In this document: positions 33,599 through 44,043 of the stretch, in pieces | How the letters are laid out: the number at the start of each line of letters is the position of its first letter | Numbering within the stretch: the first letter of the stretch is position 1 | Source of the DNA: Orbaceae bacterium ESL0721 | GTDB taxonomy: Bacteria; Pseudomonadota; Gammaproteobacteria; Enterobacterales; Orbaceae | NCBI GenBank assembly: GCA_029433365.1 | Contig: JAQTHZ010000002.1 | Location: forward strand, 620,001-684,000 | Reading direction: 5' to 3' | Length of the DNA: 64,000 nt | Notes under the pieces: model-generated | What the model was told of the DNA's origin: nothing | What the model saw: the letters and a program-made list of their open reading frames with translations, nothing else | Databases searched by the model: none | Program-made: the position numbers and the translations under genes

Positions 33599-34927
33599 CT
33601 ATTGATTTAACGGTAATTGTTCGTTTTTATTTATTGATTTTTTCGGTTTACCCCTATTTTTTTGGACACGATCGCGAATTTTCACTTTTTTCTTTTTAGC
33701 ATCCTCTTTTTTTTGTAGGGATTTTTTTAATTTTGTTTTATTTGAGACTCTCTTTTTAGTTACCGATTTTGGCGCTTTTGTTTTAGGGCGAAGTCCCTCT
33801 ATCGTTCTAATTTTGATCGGCTCTTTAATATAACGTTCTATTTTATGTAGTAACTCATTGTCATGTGCTTCAATTAAACTAATAGCAGTCCCTTTTTTTC
33901 CTGCTCTCGCTGTACGCCCAATGCGATGTAGATAGATATCAGCCGTACGGGGGGCATCAAAGTTGATTACATGCGTAATATCATCAATATCTATACCACG
34001 AGCAGCAACATCTGTTGCCACTAAAACTTTTACGCTATTATCACTAATTCTACGGATTGCCTCGTTACGTTTAGCCTGAACCATTTCACCTTCTAAATAG
34101 CAGCTGGCTATACCTGCATGATGCAGTTTTTCAACAAGCTCATACACTTTTTCACGTTTACGAACAAAGACAATTGATTTTTGACTTTCTGGCTGATTTA
34201 GCAGGTGAATAAGTAGTGCTATTTTGTGATCAAGATCATCAGCACGATAATAGAATTGTAGAATTTTTTTACGCTCTTTGCGTGATGGATCAGCATTTAT
34301 CTCGACCGGATTAGATAGGATGCGACTAGCAAAATCATGTAGTCCATCACCTTCAAGTGTTGCAGAGAAGAGTAAAGTCTGTTTTCGCCAACGCGTCTCA
34401 GCTGAGATAGTTTCAACATCTTGAGAGAATCCCATATCCAGCATGCGATCTGCTTCATCCAATATGAGCATCTCAACAGCACGACAATCAAAATTTTCCT
34501 CTTTAATATATTGTAGTAGACGACCAGTAGTTGCAATAACAATATCTTGGTTTTTACTAAAGAGTTCGGCATGATTCATATATGCAACACCACCTGTAAT
34601 TGTGGCAATACTTAAACCAGTACCTTCAGTTAACAGTTTTGCCTGTTCTGCAATCTGCATTGCCAGCTCACGTGTTGGCGTAAGAATCAAAATGCGCGGT
34701 GGACCCGGTTTGCGACGTGGAAAATCAAGTAGATGTTGCACAGCAGGAAGTAGAAAAGCTAATGTTTTACCTGTACCAGTTGGTGCTGAGCCTAAAACAT
34801 CTTTACCATCTAAAGCAACAGGGAGTGTCTCTAGCTGAATAATGGTGGGTTTTAAAATATTTTGGTTTTGTAAATTTTTGATTAGAGTTGGATCTAAGTC
34901 AAGTGTTGAAAAATCTTCGGTCGTCAT
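33599..34927 (-). CDS. srmB: ATP-dependent RNA helicase SrmB
   Basis: DEAD-box helicase for early 50S subunit assembly. The motifs are GSAPTGTGKT (I), PTRELAMQ (Ia), LDEADRMLDMGF (II), SATLEGD (III), VFVRKREKV (IV), ATDVAARGIDI (V) and HRIGRTARAG (VI). SrmB-specific segments GGVAYMNHAE and RRKPGPPRILILTP are nearly identical to E. coli. The C-terminal 60 residues are Lys/Arg-rich. The 442-residue length matches E. coli SrmB (444). Confidence 0.96.
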   Translation of the reverse strand: MTTEDFSTLDLDPTLIKNLQNQNILKPTIIQLETLPVALDGKDVLGSAPTGTGKTLAFLLPAVQHLLDFPRRKPGPPRILILTPTRELAMQIAEQAKLLTEGTGLSIATITGGVAYMNHAELFSKNQDIVIATTGRLLQYIKEENFDCRAVEMLILDEADRMLDMGFSQDVETISAETRWRKQTLLFSATLEGDGLHDFASRILSNPVEINADPSRKERKKILQFYYRADDLDHKIALLIHLLNQPESQKSIVFVRKREKVYELVEKLHHAGIASCYLEGEMVQAKRNEAIRRISDNSVKVLVATDVAARGIDIDDITHVINFDAPRTADIYLHRIGRTARAGKKGTAISLIEAHDNELLHKIERYIKEPIKIRTIEGLRPKTKAPKSVTKKRVSNKTKLKKSLQKKEDAKKKKVKIRDRVQKNRGKPKKSINKNEQLPLNQ

Positions 34928-35108
34928 AATAATCTATACCATTTAATAATGGGTACATTATAACGTTTATCATCATAACTACAAACGTTATAACAGTCAT
35001 TAATACAATAAAAATTTGCGAAATAGTGGTCGTTGATACTATGTTTTGCATCAATTTAGGGATTGCGTATAATGGCTGTCAATCTTTTATTGATGAAAAG
35101 GTGAGTAA

Positions 35109-35387
35109 ATGTGGTGTTATATCTATCGTAGTAGTAAAAAAGATAACTGTTATCTCTATTTAGACAAAGATATTGAAGGGGAAAATGGGCTTGCAGCAGT
35201 TCCAAAGCAGATTCAGAAAATTTTTGGGAAACCCATTTTTGCTATGAAACTATTATTAGATCCTAATCGCCATTTTGCCGCATGTTCTGCCGCCGAGATT
35301 GAAGCGAGAATTGAAAAAGATGGCTTCTTTTTGCAGATGTTAAAAGAGGATGATTTTAAAGTAGAACCAATAGATCGAATAAAATAG
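35109..35387 (+). CDS. ycgL: YcgL domain protein
   Basis: A 92-residue protein with the family N-terminus MWCYIYRSSKKDNCYLYLDK, FGKPIFAMKLLLDPNR in the middle, and DGFFLQMLKED near the end. The function is not established; E. coli YcgL is a small alpha/beta protein linked to stress and cell death phenotypes. It is followed by ycgN after 46 bases, a conserved pairing. It is divergent from srmB. Confidence 0.93.
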   Translation: MWCYIYRSSKKDNCYLYLDKDIEGENGLAAVPKQIQKIFGKPIFAMKLLLDPNRHFAACSAAEIEARIEKDGFFLQMLKEDDFKVEPIDRIK

Positions 35388-35433
35388 ATATATAAGTACA
35401 TAGATATAAATACATAGAGATGAGTTTAGAGAT

Positions 35434-35856
35434 ATGAGTGACGCTTTTTGGCAGAATAAAACATTAGATCAACTGACTGATTTAGAGTGGGAACAGTTAT
35501 GCGATGGTTGTGGGCAGTGCTGCCTGAATAAATTAATTGATGCCGATACGGATGAGATTTTATATACTAATGTTGCATGTAATCTTTTAGACTCTAATAC
35601 CTGCCAGTGTAAACACTATGCAACCCGCTTTGATTATGAACCTGATTGCATCAAACTAACCCGCGAAAATCTACTTACCATTGAGTGGTTGCCTGTTACT
35701 TGTAGTTACCGTTATTTTAATGAGAATGGCTGCTTGCCTAATTGGCATCCTTTAATTACTGGCGATAAAAAGATGATGCATGAAAAGAAGATCTCGGTCA
35801 AAAGGCGTATTGTCTATGAGAAAGATGTGATCTGTTGGGAAGATCACATCTTGTAG
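35434..35856 (+). CDS. ycgN: YcgN, UPF0260 Cys-rich protein
   Basis: A 140-residue protein beginning [29 protein letters not shown]. Conserved Cys motifs [21 protein letters not shown] and PDCIKLT are typical of the YkgJ/UPF0260 group and suggest metal or iron-sulfur binding (family inference). The C-terminal section SCSYRY-like TCSYRYF and PLITGDKK also match. Its role is unknown. It is cotranscribed with ycgL. Confidence 0.93.
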   Translation: MSDAFWQNKTLDQLTDLEWEQLCDGCGQCCLNKLIDADTDEILYTNVACNLLDSNTCQCKHYATRFDYEPDCIKLTRENLLTIEWLPVTCSYRYFNENGCLPNWHPLITGDKKMMHEKKISVKRRIVYEKDVICWEDHIL

Positions 35857-35894
35857 AGGAGTTTAGTGATAGTTTTCCCCTTTTGGGCTATCTT

Positions 35895-36458
35895 TTATAA
35901 TAAGATCCAAACTAAACCAAAGAGATCTTTAGCAAACATATTTAGGAAAAAGAGGATAAAAACAACGATCATAAAGGAGATATCAATCATCCCGATAGGG
36001 GGAATTATGCGACGAATCGGGGCAATTAATGGTTCAGTTAACTGTGCCAAAAGATCATCAGCATAAGAGGGGCGTTGATTTAGTGCCATAACCCAGCTAA
36101 GAATAGCGCGGAAAAGTAACAACCAAAAAAGGAGTGTGCCAACTGCTTGTAAGATTGCTAAAAAGGCAATCCAAAGGTAACTGAGATTCCAAAAAGAGGC
36201 ATTTGTAACAAAATTAAAGATAAAGATAACTTTTATTAAAGCGATAATATATAAAACAGTCCATGTTGCTGAATCAAAACGACCAACTGATGGAATAATG
36301 TGACGTAAAGGCCCTATAATTGGTTGCGTAATGCGGATAATAAATTGGGTAAACGGGTTGTAGAAGTTAACCCGCACCATCTGCATCCATAAACGTAGTA
36401 TCACAATATAGAGGCAGATTGTAAGAAGGGTCTTACCTAAAAAGAAAAGAGATGTCAT
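35895..36458 (-). CDS. yggT: YggT family integral membrane protein
   Basis: A 187-residue protein made of two homologous YGGT repeats. Each has hydrophobic helices followed by a conserved motif: NPFTQFIIRITQPIIGPLRHIIP in the first half and LLAQLTEPLIAPIRRIIPPIG in the second. It is found next to yggS across gammaproteobacteria and has been linked to osmotic or ion-shock tolerance. It lies 62 bases downstream of yggS on the same strand, the usual order. Confidence 0.95.
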   Translation of the reverse strand: MTSLFFLGKTLLTICLYIVILRLWMQMVRVNFYNPFTQFIIRITQPIIGPLRHIIPSVGRFDSATWTVLYIIALIKVIFIFNFVTNASFWNLSYLWIAFLAILQAVGTLLFWLLLFRAILSWVMALNQRPSYADDLLAQLTEPLIAPIRRIIPPIGMIDISFMIVVFILFFLNMFAKDLFGLVWILL

Positions 36459-36520
36459 TGATAACTCCTCAAATAGTATTCATCATAACGAATTAGCTTT
36501 TTAATATAGCATAAAATATA

Positions 36521-37222
36521 TCATAAATAGTTTCGCGCTCCAAAAATGGCGCTCCCAATTCGTACCATGGTACTGCCTGCTGCGATAGCCGCCGACATGT
36601 CGTTACTCATCCCCATTGAGAGTGTATCTAACTCTGGATAGTACTGTTTTAAATCTTGTAACAATTGATCCATTTTGCGAAAAGTTGCTAGCTGTTTTTC
36701 GAAATCGTTCTCTATTTCAGGAATGGCCATTAATCCGCGTAATGTAAGATTAGGAAGTTGCATAATTTGCGCAGCAAGTTCAGGTAGCTGTTCTGGTTTG
36801 ATACCTGCTTTACTCTCCTCTTGGCTAATATTGATCTGAATTAAGATGTTTAACTTCCCTTTGTGGGCAGGGCGATTGTCATTTAGACGCTGAGCAATTT
36901 TGAGGCGATCGACTGTGTGCATCCAATCAAAATTTTCTGCAACCTGTTTGCATTTATTGGATTGAAGCGGTCCGATAAAGTGCCAAATAAGTTTGTTATT
37001 TGGATTGGTTTGTTGAAAATAGTGAACCTTTTCAATCCCCTCTTGAACATAGTTTTCCCCAAAAGCCAACTGCCCAGCTTCAATCGCTTCTGCGATCTGG
37101 CTCACAGGTTTTGTCTTACTAACTGCAATAAGTTCAATTGCCTTGGAATCACGGTTATATTTTTCGGCTGTTTCTTGAATACTATTTTTTACTCTCTGTA
37201 TATTGTTATAAACATTATTCAT
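36521..37222 (-). CDS. yggS: YggS/PROSC pyridoxal 5'-phosphate homeostasis protein
   Basis: A PLP-binding single-domain barrel that buffers PLP and affects amino acid pools. The PLP-lysine segment is ELIAVSKTKP. AFGENYVQEG, WHFIGPLQSNK and the phosphate-binding LSMGMSNDMSAAIAAGSTMVRIG region follow. I begin at the ATG at 37222 (MNNVYNNIQ), which matches the family; six more residues could be added from a TTG at 37240. It is 233 residues in that form, like E. coli (234). Confidence 0.95.
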   Translation of the reverse strand: MNNVYNNIQRVKNSIQETAEKYNRDSKAIELIAVSKTKPVSQIAEAIEAGQLAFGENYVQEGIEKVHYFQQTNPNNKLIWHFIGPLQSNKCKQVAENFDWMHTVDRLKIAQRLNDNRPAHKGKLNILIQINISQEESKAGIKPEQLPELAAQIMQLPNLTLRGLMAIPEIENDFEKQLATFRKMDQLLQDLKQYYPELDTLSMGMSNDMSAAIAAGSTMVRIGSAIFGARNYL

Positions 37223-37280
37223 TTTAATTCTCATCGACAAACTAAATGCTAAGTTAATAAATACTAAGTTAATAAATACT

Positions 37281-38222
37281 ATGTTAAATTCAATTTTAAC
37301 GCTCAGTGTAGCGCAAAATGCATCCGATGTGCATCTTTCAAGTAACGAAGTCCCCTATATTCGTCAGAATGGCAAATTACGCCGTCTACCATTAGAACAG
37401 CTTGCTCCATTTAAATTAAAAAGTGCCTTGCTTCATCTCTTAAATGATCAGCAAAAAAGTGAGCTAGATGATCGAGGGGATCTCGATTTTGCCTATACTA
37501 TGCCATCAGTTGGGCGATTTCGCGTTAATATTTTTTATCAGAGAGTTGGAATTTCTGCAGTGTTTCGAGTGATTAAGGAGCAGATTCCAACTTTAGAGGC
37601 AATTAACGCGCCAAAAGTGTTAAAAGAGCTCATTCATAAAGAGCAGGGGATTATATTAGTTACCGGCGCCACAGGTTGCGGTAAATCGACGACATTAGCG
37701 GCTTTGATTCAATATATCAATCAAACTGAAGCTAAACATATTATTACCCTCGAAGATCCGATTGAGTTCATTTACCAAAATGATCAATCACTTATTCAGC
37801 AGCGCGAAGTCAAACAGTTCTCTACTGCGCTTCAGAGCTTATTACGGCAAGATCCTGACACTATTTTATTAGGTGAAATACGTTCAGAGGAGACAGTTAA
37901 AGCTGCTTTAACTGCTGCCGAAACCGGTCATCTTGTGTTGGCGACACTCCATACCAACTCAGCAATTCAGACAATCAATCGCATTCTTGATCTCTTTCAT
38001 GGTAGCCAACAAGATTTTATTCGTCACCAGTTAGCTAACAGTTTACAAGCTATTATCTGCCAAAAACTAGTTGTAGAGGGGGGAGGTCGAAAAGCGCAGT
38101 TTGAGGTTCTTATCAATACAGCCGCAGTAAGTAACTTAATAAGTGAGGGGAAGATTAAACAGATATATAGTTTGATGCAGACAGGCGCTCAATTTGGTAT
38201 GCAACTAATGCAGGATAATTAA
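37281..38222 (+). CDS. PilT/YggR-type type IV pilus retraction ATPase
   Basis: A hexameric motor ATPase of the GspE/PilT class. Walker A is VTGATGCGKSTTLA. The Asp box (ITLEDPIEF), Walker B (DTILLGEIRSEET) and His box (GHLVLATLHT) are all intact. The N-terminal PAS-like domain begins NASDVHLSSNEVPYIR. At 313 residues it is shorter than PilT (344) and like E. coli YggR (326), which is also divergent from yggS. A TGTTTTAGGGTT copy follows 14 bases after the stop. Confidence 0.93.
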   Translation: MLNSILTLSVAQNASDVHLSSNEVPYIRQNGKLRRLPLEQLAPFKLKSALLHLLNDQQKSELDDRGDLDFAYTMPSVGRFRVNIFYQRVGISAVFRVIKEQIPTLEAINAPKVLKELIHKEQGIILVTGATGCGKSTTLAALIQYINQTEAKHIITLEDPIEFIYQNDQSLIQQREVKQFSTALQSLLRQDPDTILLGEIRSEETVKAALTAAETGHLVLATLHTNSAIQTINRILDLFHGSQQDFIRHQLANSLQAIICQKLVVEGGGRKAQFEVLINTAAVSNLISEGKIKQIYSLMQTGAQFGMQLMQDN

Positions 38223-38235
38223 CTTTTTTTAAAAA

Positions 38236-38247
38236 TGTTTTAGGGTT
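38236..38247 (+). repeat. TGTTTTAGGGTT copy after the PilT-like gene
   Basis: Exact 12-mer in the 203-base gap before proC. The nearest gene encodes a type IV pilus/competence-class ATPase. Confidence 0.8.
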
Positions 38248-38425
38248 AGATATGTTCTATTAATCAATTTAAACATTATTCTAATTTTATGAAAAAAATT
38301 TAATAGAAAATCTATTTATGCAGAGATTTTAAACAGAGAGTTTTAATGGTAACTTATTACTCATCTCTTTTTTAGATGTAAATTGTTCAGAATATCCAGT
38401 TAGTCATCACAAAAGGTATTAAAAA

Positions 38426-39235
38426 ATGAAACAGAATATTGGATTTATCGGATTAGGTAATATGGGTACTGCTATTGTAAAAGGTATTTTAGCTAGCAAT
38501 CTTTTATCAGGATCTAAATTTTATCTCTATAGCCCACATCTAGAAACTAGCTCTAAATTACATGAAAATTATGGTGCGCATATAGAAAAGTCCGCATCTG
38601 ATGTAGCTAAAAAATCAGATATTATCTTTATAGGTGTTAAACCAAACATTATTGCATCAGTATTAAAAGAGATTAAAGATTCGTTAAAACCAGACGCGGT
38701 AACTGTTTCGATTGCTGCTGGGGTAACTTTAGATACTATTGCCAAAATTATTGGTGAAGAGCATAAAATTATTAGAGTTATGCCAAATACGCCAGCACTA
38801 GTTAACGAGGCAATCTGTTCACTTACCCCAAATGACAATGTGAAAGATAGTGATTTAACCGCGGTTAAAACACTCTTGGATTGCATCGGTAAAACCGAAG
38901 TTGTACCTGAATATCAAATTGATGCGGTAGGGGGGGCAAGTGGTTCATCGCCGGCTTTCGTCTTTATGTTTATTGAAGCATTGGCCGATGGTGCAGTTAA
39001 AGGTGGATTAACACGTAAACAGGCATATAAATTTGCTGCTCAAACCGTTTTAGGCTCAGCAAAATTACTACTTGAGACGGGCAAACATCCAGGCGAGTTG
39101 AAAGATATGGTCTGTTCGCCAAGTGGTACAACCATTGAAGGGGTACAAGTGCTTGAAGAGAGGGGATTTCGAGCTGCTGTGATGGATGCTGTTGCTGCAA
39201 CAATTCAAAAATCTAAACAGATGTCAGGAAAGTAA
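38426..39235 (+). CDS. proC: Pyrroline-5-carboxylate reductase
   Basis: Last step of proline synthesis, reducing P5C with NADPH. The Rossmann motif is IGFIGLGNMGTAIVKGI. VMPNTPALV and the C-terminal family signature in GELKDMVCSPSGTTIEGVQVLEERGFR are present. At 269 residues it equals E. coli ProC. AAAAGGTATT precedes the ATG. It is a single-gene unit ending in a short terminator. Confidence 0.97.
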   Translation: MKQNIGFIGLGNMGTAIVKGILASNLLSGSKFYLYSPHLETSSKLHENYGAHIEKSASDVAKKSDIIFIGVKPNIIASVLKEIKDSLKPDAVTVSIAAGVTLDTIAKIIGEEHKIIRVMPNTPALVNEAICSLTPNDNVKDSDLTAVKTLLDCIGKTEVVPEYQIDAVGGASGSSPAFVFMFIEALADGAVKGGLTRKQAYKFAAQTVLGSAKLLLETGKHPGELKDMVCSPSGTTIEGVQVLEERGFRAAVMDAVAATIQKSKQMSGK

Positions 39236-39256
39236 TTTCTTTCTATTTTTTATCAA

Positions 39257-39281
39257 GTCAGGGAATTCCCTGCCTTTTTAG
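39257..39281 (+). terminator. Short terminator after proC
   Basis: Palindrome CAGGGAATTCCCTG (39259-39272), which folds as a 5-bp stem with an AATT loop, followed by CCTTTTTA. The remaining 280 bases up to the csp gene are AT-rich and probably hold the long csp leader. Confidence 0.65.
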
Positions 39282-39558
39282 TTAACTTATTTTTTATAAA
39301 ATAGAGAAAAATAAGATTTAAGTAAGGGATAGCTTGCTTTAATAGTTAATTTATGCGTTAATAAGTACGGCATATGACGTGCAGATTTATTTTGTAACAT
39401 TTTGATATACGCAGTTTGTAGTGTACTTTCTAATACAGCCTAAAAAGTTGAGTATTAGATATCTTCAGCTTCCTTCTAAGTGTTCATAAGTAGTCTAAGT
39501 TTTATGTTTTCACTGAATGTTCAGTATTATGTTAATTTTTTAAAATAGGAAGATGATT

Positions 39559-39768
39559 ATGTCTAAGAAAACAGGTCAAGTAAAATGGTTTAACGAAAGT
39601 AAAGGTTTTGGTTTTATCTCTCCAGCTGATGGTAGTAAAGATGTATTTGTACACTTTTCTGCAATTTCAGGTGACGGTTTTAAAACATTAGCTGAAGGTC
39701 AACAGGTTGAATTTTCAATTCAAGATAGCCCACGTGGTCCTGCTGCTGCTGATGTTATTGCACTTTAA
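39559..39768 (+). CDS. CspA-family cold-shock protein 1
   Basis: A 69-residue single-stranded nucleic-acid-binding OB-fold protein. RNP1 is KGFGFI and RNP2 is VFVHF. I start at the second ATG at 39559 because the AGGAAG site touches the first ATG at 39553; this gives the same length as its paralogue at 45314-45523. The two differ at only a few positions. The region from 39282 to the start is a probable long 5' leader, typical of cold-inducible csp genes. A terminator follows at 39830. Confidence 0.95.
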   Translation: MSKKTGQVKWFNESKGFGFISPADGSKDVFVHFSAISGDGFKTLAEGQQVEFSIQDSPRGPAAADVIAL

Positions 39769-39829
39769 TTCTTTATAAATAGTTTTTTGCTACGTTAATA
39801 GTAAAAAATATTTAGTAGTAAAAAACAAA

Positions 39830-39857
39830 AAACAGGGCTTGACCCTGTTTTTTTATT
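39830..39857 (+). terminator. Terminator after csp 1
   Basis: AAACAGGG (39830-39837), loop CTTGA, CCCTGTTT (39843-39850) and TTTT. Confidence 0.9.
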
Positions 39858-39878
39858 ATCTACTCACTTATACTTTGT

Positions 39879-39998
39879 CAAATCATCAAATCATCAAATC
39901 ATCAAATCATCAAATCATCAAATCATCAAATCATCAAATCATCAAATCATCAAATCATCAAATCATCAAATCATCAAATCATCAAATCATCAAATCAT
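39879..39998. repeat. Octanucleotide VNTR, 15 perfect copies of CAAATCAT
   Basis: Exactly 120 bases of perfect head-to-tail 8-bp units between the csp terminator and the convergent nuclease gene. No degeneration is visible between copies, which implies recent expansion by slippage. It is intergenic and beyond the stop codons of both neighbours, so it does not directly phase-vary a reading frame here. Confidence 0.98.
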
Positions 39999-40089
39999 CT
40001 TTTTAATTTGCTTTTTTAAGTTTCAAAATAATCTATAAACTAGATGGATTTAAAAAATAGGTCTTTTTTTTAAATATTGAACGCTTTGA

Positions 40090-40650
40090 TTACCAACGGT
40101 GAAATATCTGTTTTTTATTTTGATCTCTCAGGTCGCTTTTTTTATGTCGATAATCCCATGGGGCGATAGGTTTTTTATCTCTCCATAGTCCTCGTTGCTC
40201 CTGCTTTGCTTTTCGTTCTAACTGCAACATTCTCGGATTGTTAGCCACATTTTTATAACGATAAGCCCATGCATATCCTGTCTCTACCATTTTGGCATTG
40301 ATGTTTACATTGTTATAAAATATTGTGCCTAATGTACGTCGATAGATATCTTTTTTACTCTCTTTTACAAAAACATGCTGACCTGCAATTAATTGTGCTA
40401 GCTTATTTTTTGCTTTTCCTCCATACGGTTGACTCCGTTCTGGTGCATCAATATCAGTTAATCTAACACGAATTTTCTCCTTTTTTGATGTTAAGATATC
40501 GACTGTATCTCCATCTATCACTTTTACCACTTTACCGCGAAAATCAGCATAAGCTTGTTGACTGCTAATAATAAAGATTAGCAGTAGTACTATGTTTAGA
40601 TATTTTTTAAGAGATGATAAAAATAGAGAGTCTGAAATGTATTTAAGCAT
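40090..40650 (-). CDS. Exported thermonuclease (SNase) family protein
   Basis: A staphylococcal-nuclease-fold protein, 186 residues. An N-terminal hydrophobic segment (about residues 17-35, IVLLLIFIISSQQAYA) is a signal peptide. The active site appears intact: VIDGDTVDI (Ca-binding Asp), RVRLTDIDAPE (Arg and Glu) and YRRTLGTIF (second Arg). The C-terminal ERKAKQEQRGLW is a family motif. Probably a periplasmic or secreted nuclease. It lies 27 bases downstream of rep, on the same strand. Confidence 0.92.
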   Translation of the reverse strand: MLKYISDSLFLSSLKKYLNIVLLLIFIISSQQAYADFRGKVVKVIDGDTVDILTSKKEKIRVRLTDIDAPERSQPYGGKAKNKLAQLIAGQHVFVKESKKDIYRRTLGTIFYNNVNINAKMVETGYAWAYRYKNVANNPRMLQLERKAKQEQRGLWRDKKPIAPWDYRHKKSDLRDQNKKQIFHRW

Positions 40651-40677
40651 TGGTTTAATCCTAAACTGCTATTAAAT

Positions 40678-42702
40678 TTAAGTTTTACTTTTAGCGTTAG
40701 CAATTTGCGCTTTTAATATGTCAAGTCTACTTTGGGCATGCTGTTTTCGCTGTTCTGGTGATGTGTTAACTGCTTTTGTTTCCCAAATAAGATCATCTTG
40801 TGGTAGTTCTGCTAAAAAACGGCTAGGCTCAACATGCAATGTATCACCAAACTGTTTGCGTTGACGGCTATAGGAGAAGGTAAGCTCTTTTTGCGCGCGA
40901 GTGATGCCAACATAGGCAAGCCGTCGCTCTTCATCAATATTCTCTTCATCAATACTGGTTTGATGTGGTAATAGCCCTTCAGACATGCCGATAAGATAAA
41001 CATAAGGGAACTCTAACCCTTTTGATGCATGTAGTGTCATCAGTTGGACTTGATCTATCTCATCTTCTGAGTTATTGAGCTCTAACATATCACGTAGTGT
41101 AAACCTTGCGACTGCCTGTTCAAGCGTCATTGGTTCGTTAATATCATCACCTTTTAGCATCTCATCAAGCCAGCTAAGTAGCTGCTCAACATTTCGCATA
41201 CGCATCTGCCCAGCGGTTGGAGATGCAGATGTCTCATATATCCAACTCTCATAGTGAATGGTGTGAAGAAGCTCATGAATAGTTTGCATCGGTTCATTTG
41301 GCACTCTTGCAATAAGTGATTTAAACCACTCAATGAAAGTCTGTAGTGACGCCTTTCGATTAGAGGGAAGAAGTTCACCTAACCCTATATCATTGCAAGC
41401 ATGAAATAGACTTACCCCACGACTATTTGCCCACTCGCCTAATTTTTTAACCGTAGCTGGCCCAATATCACGTTTAGGGGTATTTATTATGCGAATGAAT
41501 GCATTATCATCATCAGGATTAGTGAGTAACCTTAGATAAGCCATTAAATCTTTAATCTCTAGACGAGAGAAGAATGATGTTCCACCAGAGATGCGATAAG
41601 GTATTCGTGACTGCATCAATATTTTTTCAATCAAGCGCGATTGGTGGTTTCCACGGTATAAAATTGCATAATCACCATATTTACTCCCATTTGAAAAGCG
41701 GTGACCAATCAGGTGATTAACCACTTTTTCAGCCTCTTGCTCTTCACTATCAGCGGTAATAATACGGATCTCTTCACCATAACCGAGTTCAGAAAAGAGC
41801 TTTTTAGCGAAAAGATGAGGATTATTCTCAATTAAGATATTGGCAACTTTAAGGATTCGACCTGAAGATCGATAATTCTGTTCTAACTTAATCACCTCAA
41901 GTTCTGGAAAATCCTGTTGTAAAAGCATGAGATTTTGTGGGCGGGCTCCGCGCCATGAGTAGATAGATTGATCATCATCGCCAACTACAGTAAATTTAGC
42001 TCGGCTGCCGACCAGTAATTTTATAAATTCATATTGACTGGTATTGGTATCTTGGTACTCATCAACGAGAAGGTAACGGAGTCGATTTTGCCACTTTTCA
42101 CGAATCTCTTCATTCTGTTTTAATAGAAGTGTTGGGAGTAGAATAAGATCATCAAAATCCAAAATACTGCAAGATTTTAACTGCTGTTCATATAATTGAT
42201 AGCAGTGCGCAAAAAGTTTTTCTCGATTAGTTACAGCTCGCGCTAAAGCGATTTGCGGATCAATAAGGTTATTCTTCCAATTTGAGATCATGGAACGTAA
42301 CTGATTAATGAGATCTTTGTCACCATCTAACCACTGTTCGGTCAGATCTTTAAGTAATGCAGTTTGGTCATGATCATCAAAGAGTGAAAAATTGGCTTTT
42401 ATACCGATATGCTTATACTCTTTACGAATAATATCAAGACCCAATGTATGGAAAGTGGCAATTTTAAGTCCACGAGCCTCTTGTCTACTTAATGATTGTG
42501 CAATACGTTCACGCATTTCACGTGCCGCTTTATTAGTAAAGGTTATCGCGGCTATATGCCTTGGAAGATAATTTTTTATACGAATTAAATAGGCGATTTT
42601 ATTGATAATAACGCGCGTTTTGCCTGATCCTGCGCCAGCTAAAACTAAACAGGGTCCGGTAATATATTCAACAGCTTGTTGTTGACTAGAATTTAAACGC
42701 AC
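40678..42702 (-). CDS. rep: ATP-dependent DNA helicase Rep
   Basis: Superfamily 1A 3'-5' helicase acting at replication forks. The motifs are [14 protein letters not shown] (I), [13 protein letters not shown] (Ia), [10 protein letters not shown] (II), [15 protein letters not shown] (III), LEQNYRS (IV), [13 protein letters not shown] (V) and AYVGITRAQ (VI). I place the start at the GTG at 42702, giving [17 protein letters not shown], which aligns with E. coli MRLNPGQQQAVEF, 674 residues. The frame could extend to a TTG at 42723. Rep and PriC cooperate in fork restart, and both are in this window. Confidence 0.95.
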   Translation of the reverse strand: MRLNSSQQQAVEYITGPCLVLAGAGSGKTRVIINKIAYLIRIKNYLPRHIAAITFTNKAAREMRERIAQSLSRQEARGLKIATFHTLGLDIIRKEYKHIGIKANFSLFDDHDQTALLKDLTEQWLDGDKDLINQLRSMISNWKNNLIDPQIALARAVTNREKLFAHCYQLYEQQLKSCSILDFDDLILLPTLLLKQNEEIREKWQNRLRYLLVDEYQDTNTSQYEFIKLLVGSRAKFTVVGDDDQSIYSWRGARPQNLMLLQQDFPELEVIKLEQNYRSSGRILKVANILIENNPHLFAKKLFSELGYGEEIRIITADSEEQEAEKVVNHLIGHRFSNGSKYGDYAILYRGNHQSRLIEKILMQSRIPYRISGGTSFFSRLEIKDLMAYLRLLTNPDDDNAFIRIINTPKRDIGPATVKKLGEWANSRGVSLFHACNDIGLGELLPSNRKASLQTFIEWFKSLIARVPNEPMQTIHELLHTIHYESWIYETSASPTAGQMRMRNVEQLLSWLDEMLKGDDINEPMTLEQAVARFTLRDMLELNNSEDEIDQVQLMTLHASKGLEFPYVYLIGMSEGLLPHQTSIDEENIDEERRLAYVGITRAQKELTFSYSRQRKQFGDTLHVEPSRFLAELPQDDLIWETKAVNTSPEQRKQHAQSRLDILKAQIANAKSKT

Positions 42703-42963
42703 AGACAATCTCAATAATGGCAAAAAAAGAGGCGCTAGTATATCATTAATTAAAAAACTGTTTAACCGCCTTGATTGGTAAAAAAGTTTGTGAGAACAGT
42801 TAATTGATTTCTTTAAATATTATGAAATATCAGTTTAAATAGACTATTTTTGTTCGATATCAGAAATTAATAAATCGTGCCTATTAATCAGTATTCAACT
42901 TGAATAAATGACTGAAATTTGCTAACTTAGCGCGAGTTATTTTATTATTTAACACACATATAG

Positions 42964-43971
<1,008 letters not shown>

Positions 43972-44001
43972 GTATCATTAAGTAAATATAAGTTTACTTA
44001 T

Positions 44002-44032
44002 GAAAAAGCGACCATCTGGTCGCTTTTTTTAT
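44002..44032. terminator. Terminator between gapA and fic (bidirectional)
   Basis: AAAAAGCGACCA (44003-44014), a short TC loop (opening to ATCT) and TGGTCGCTTTTT (44017-44028), with additional T residues. It lies between convergent gapA and fic. Confidence 0.92.
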
Positions 44033-44043
44033 GATATCTATTT

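Noticed and set aside
36917-37252. Plus-strand 111-codon open frame
   Set aside because: It is antisense to yggS, which has clear family motifs, and has no ribosome binding site or recognisable product.
39879-39998. Possible CRISPR array
   Set aside because: The 8-bp units are directly adjacent with no spacers, so this is a simple tandem repeat.
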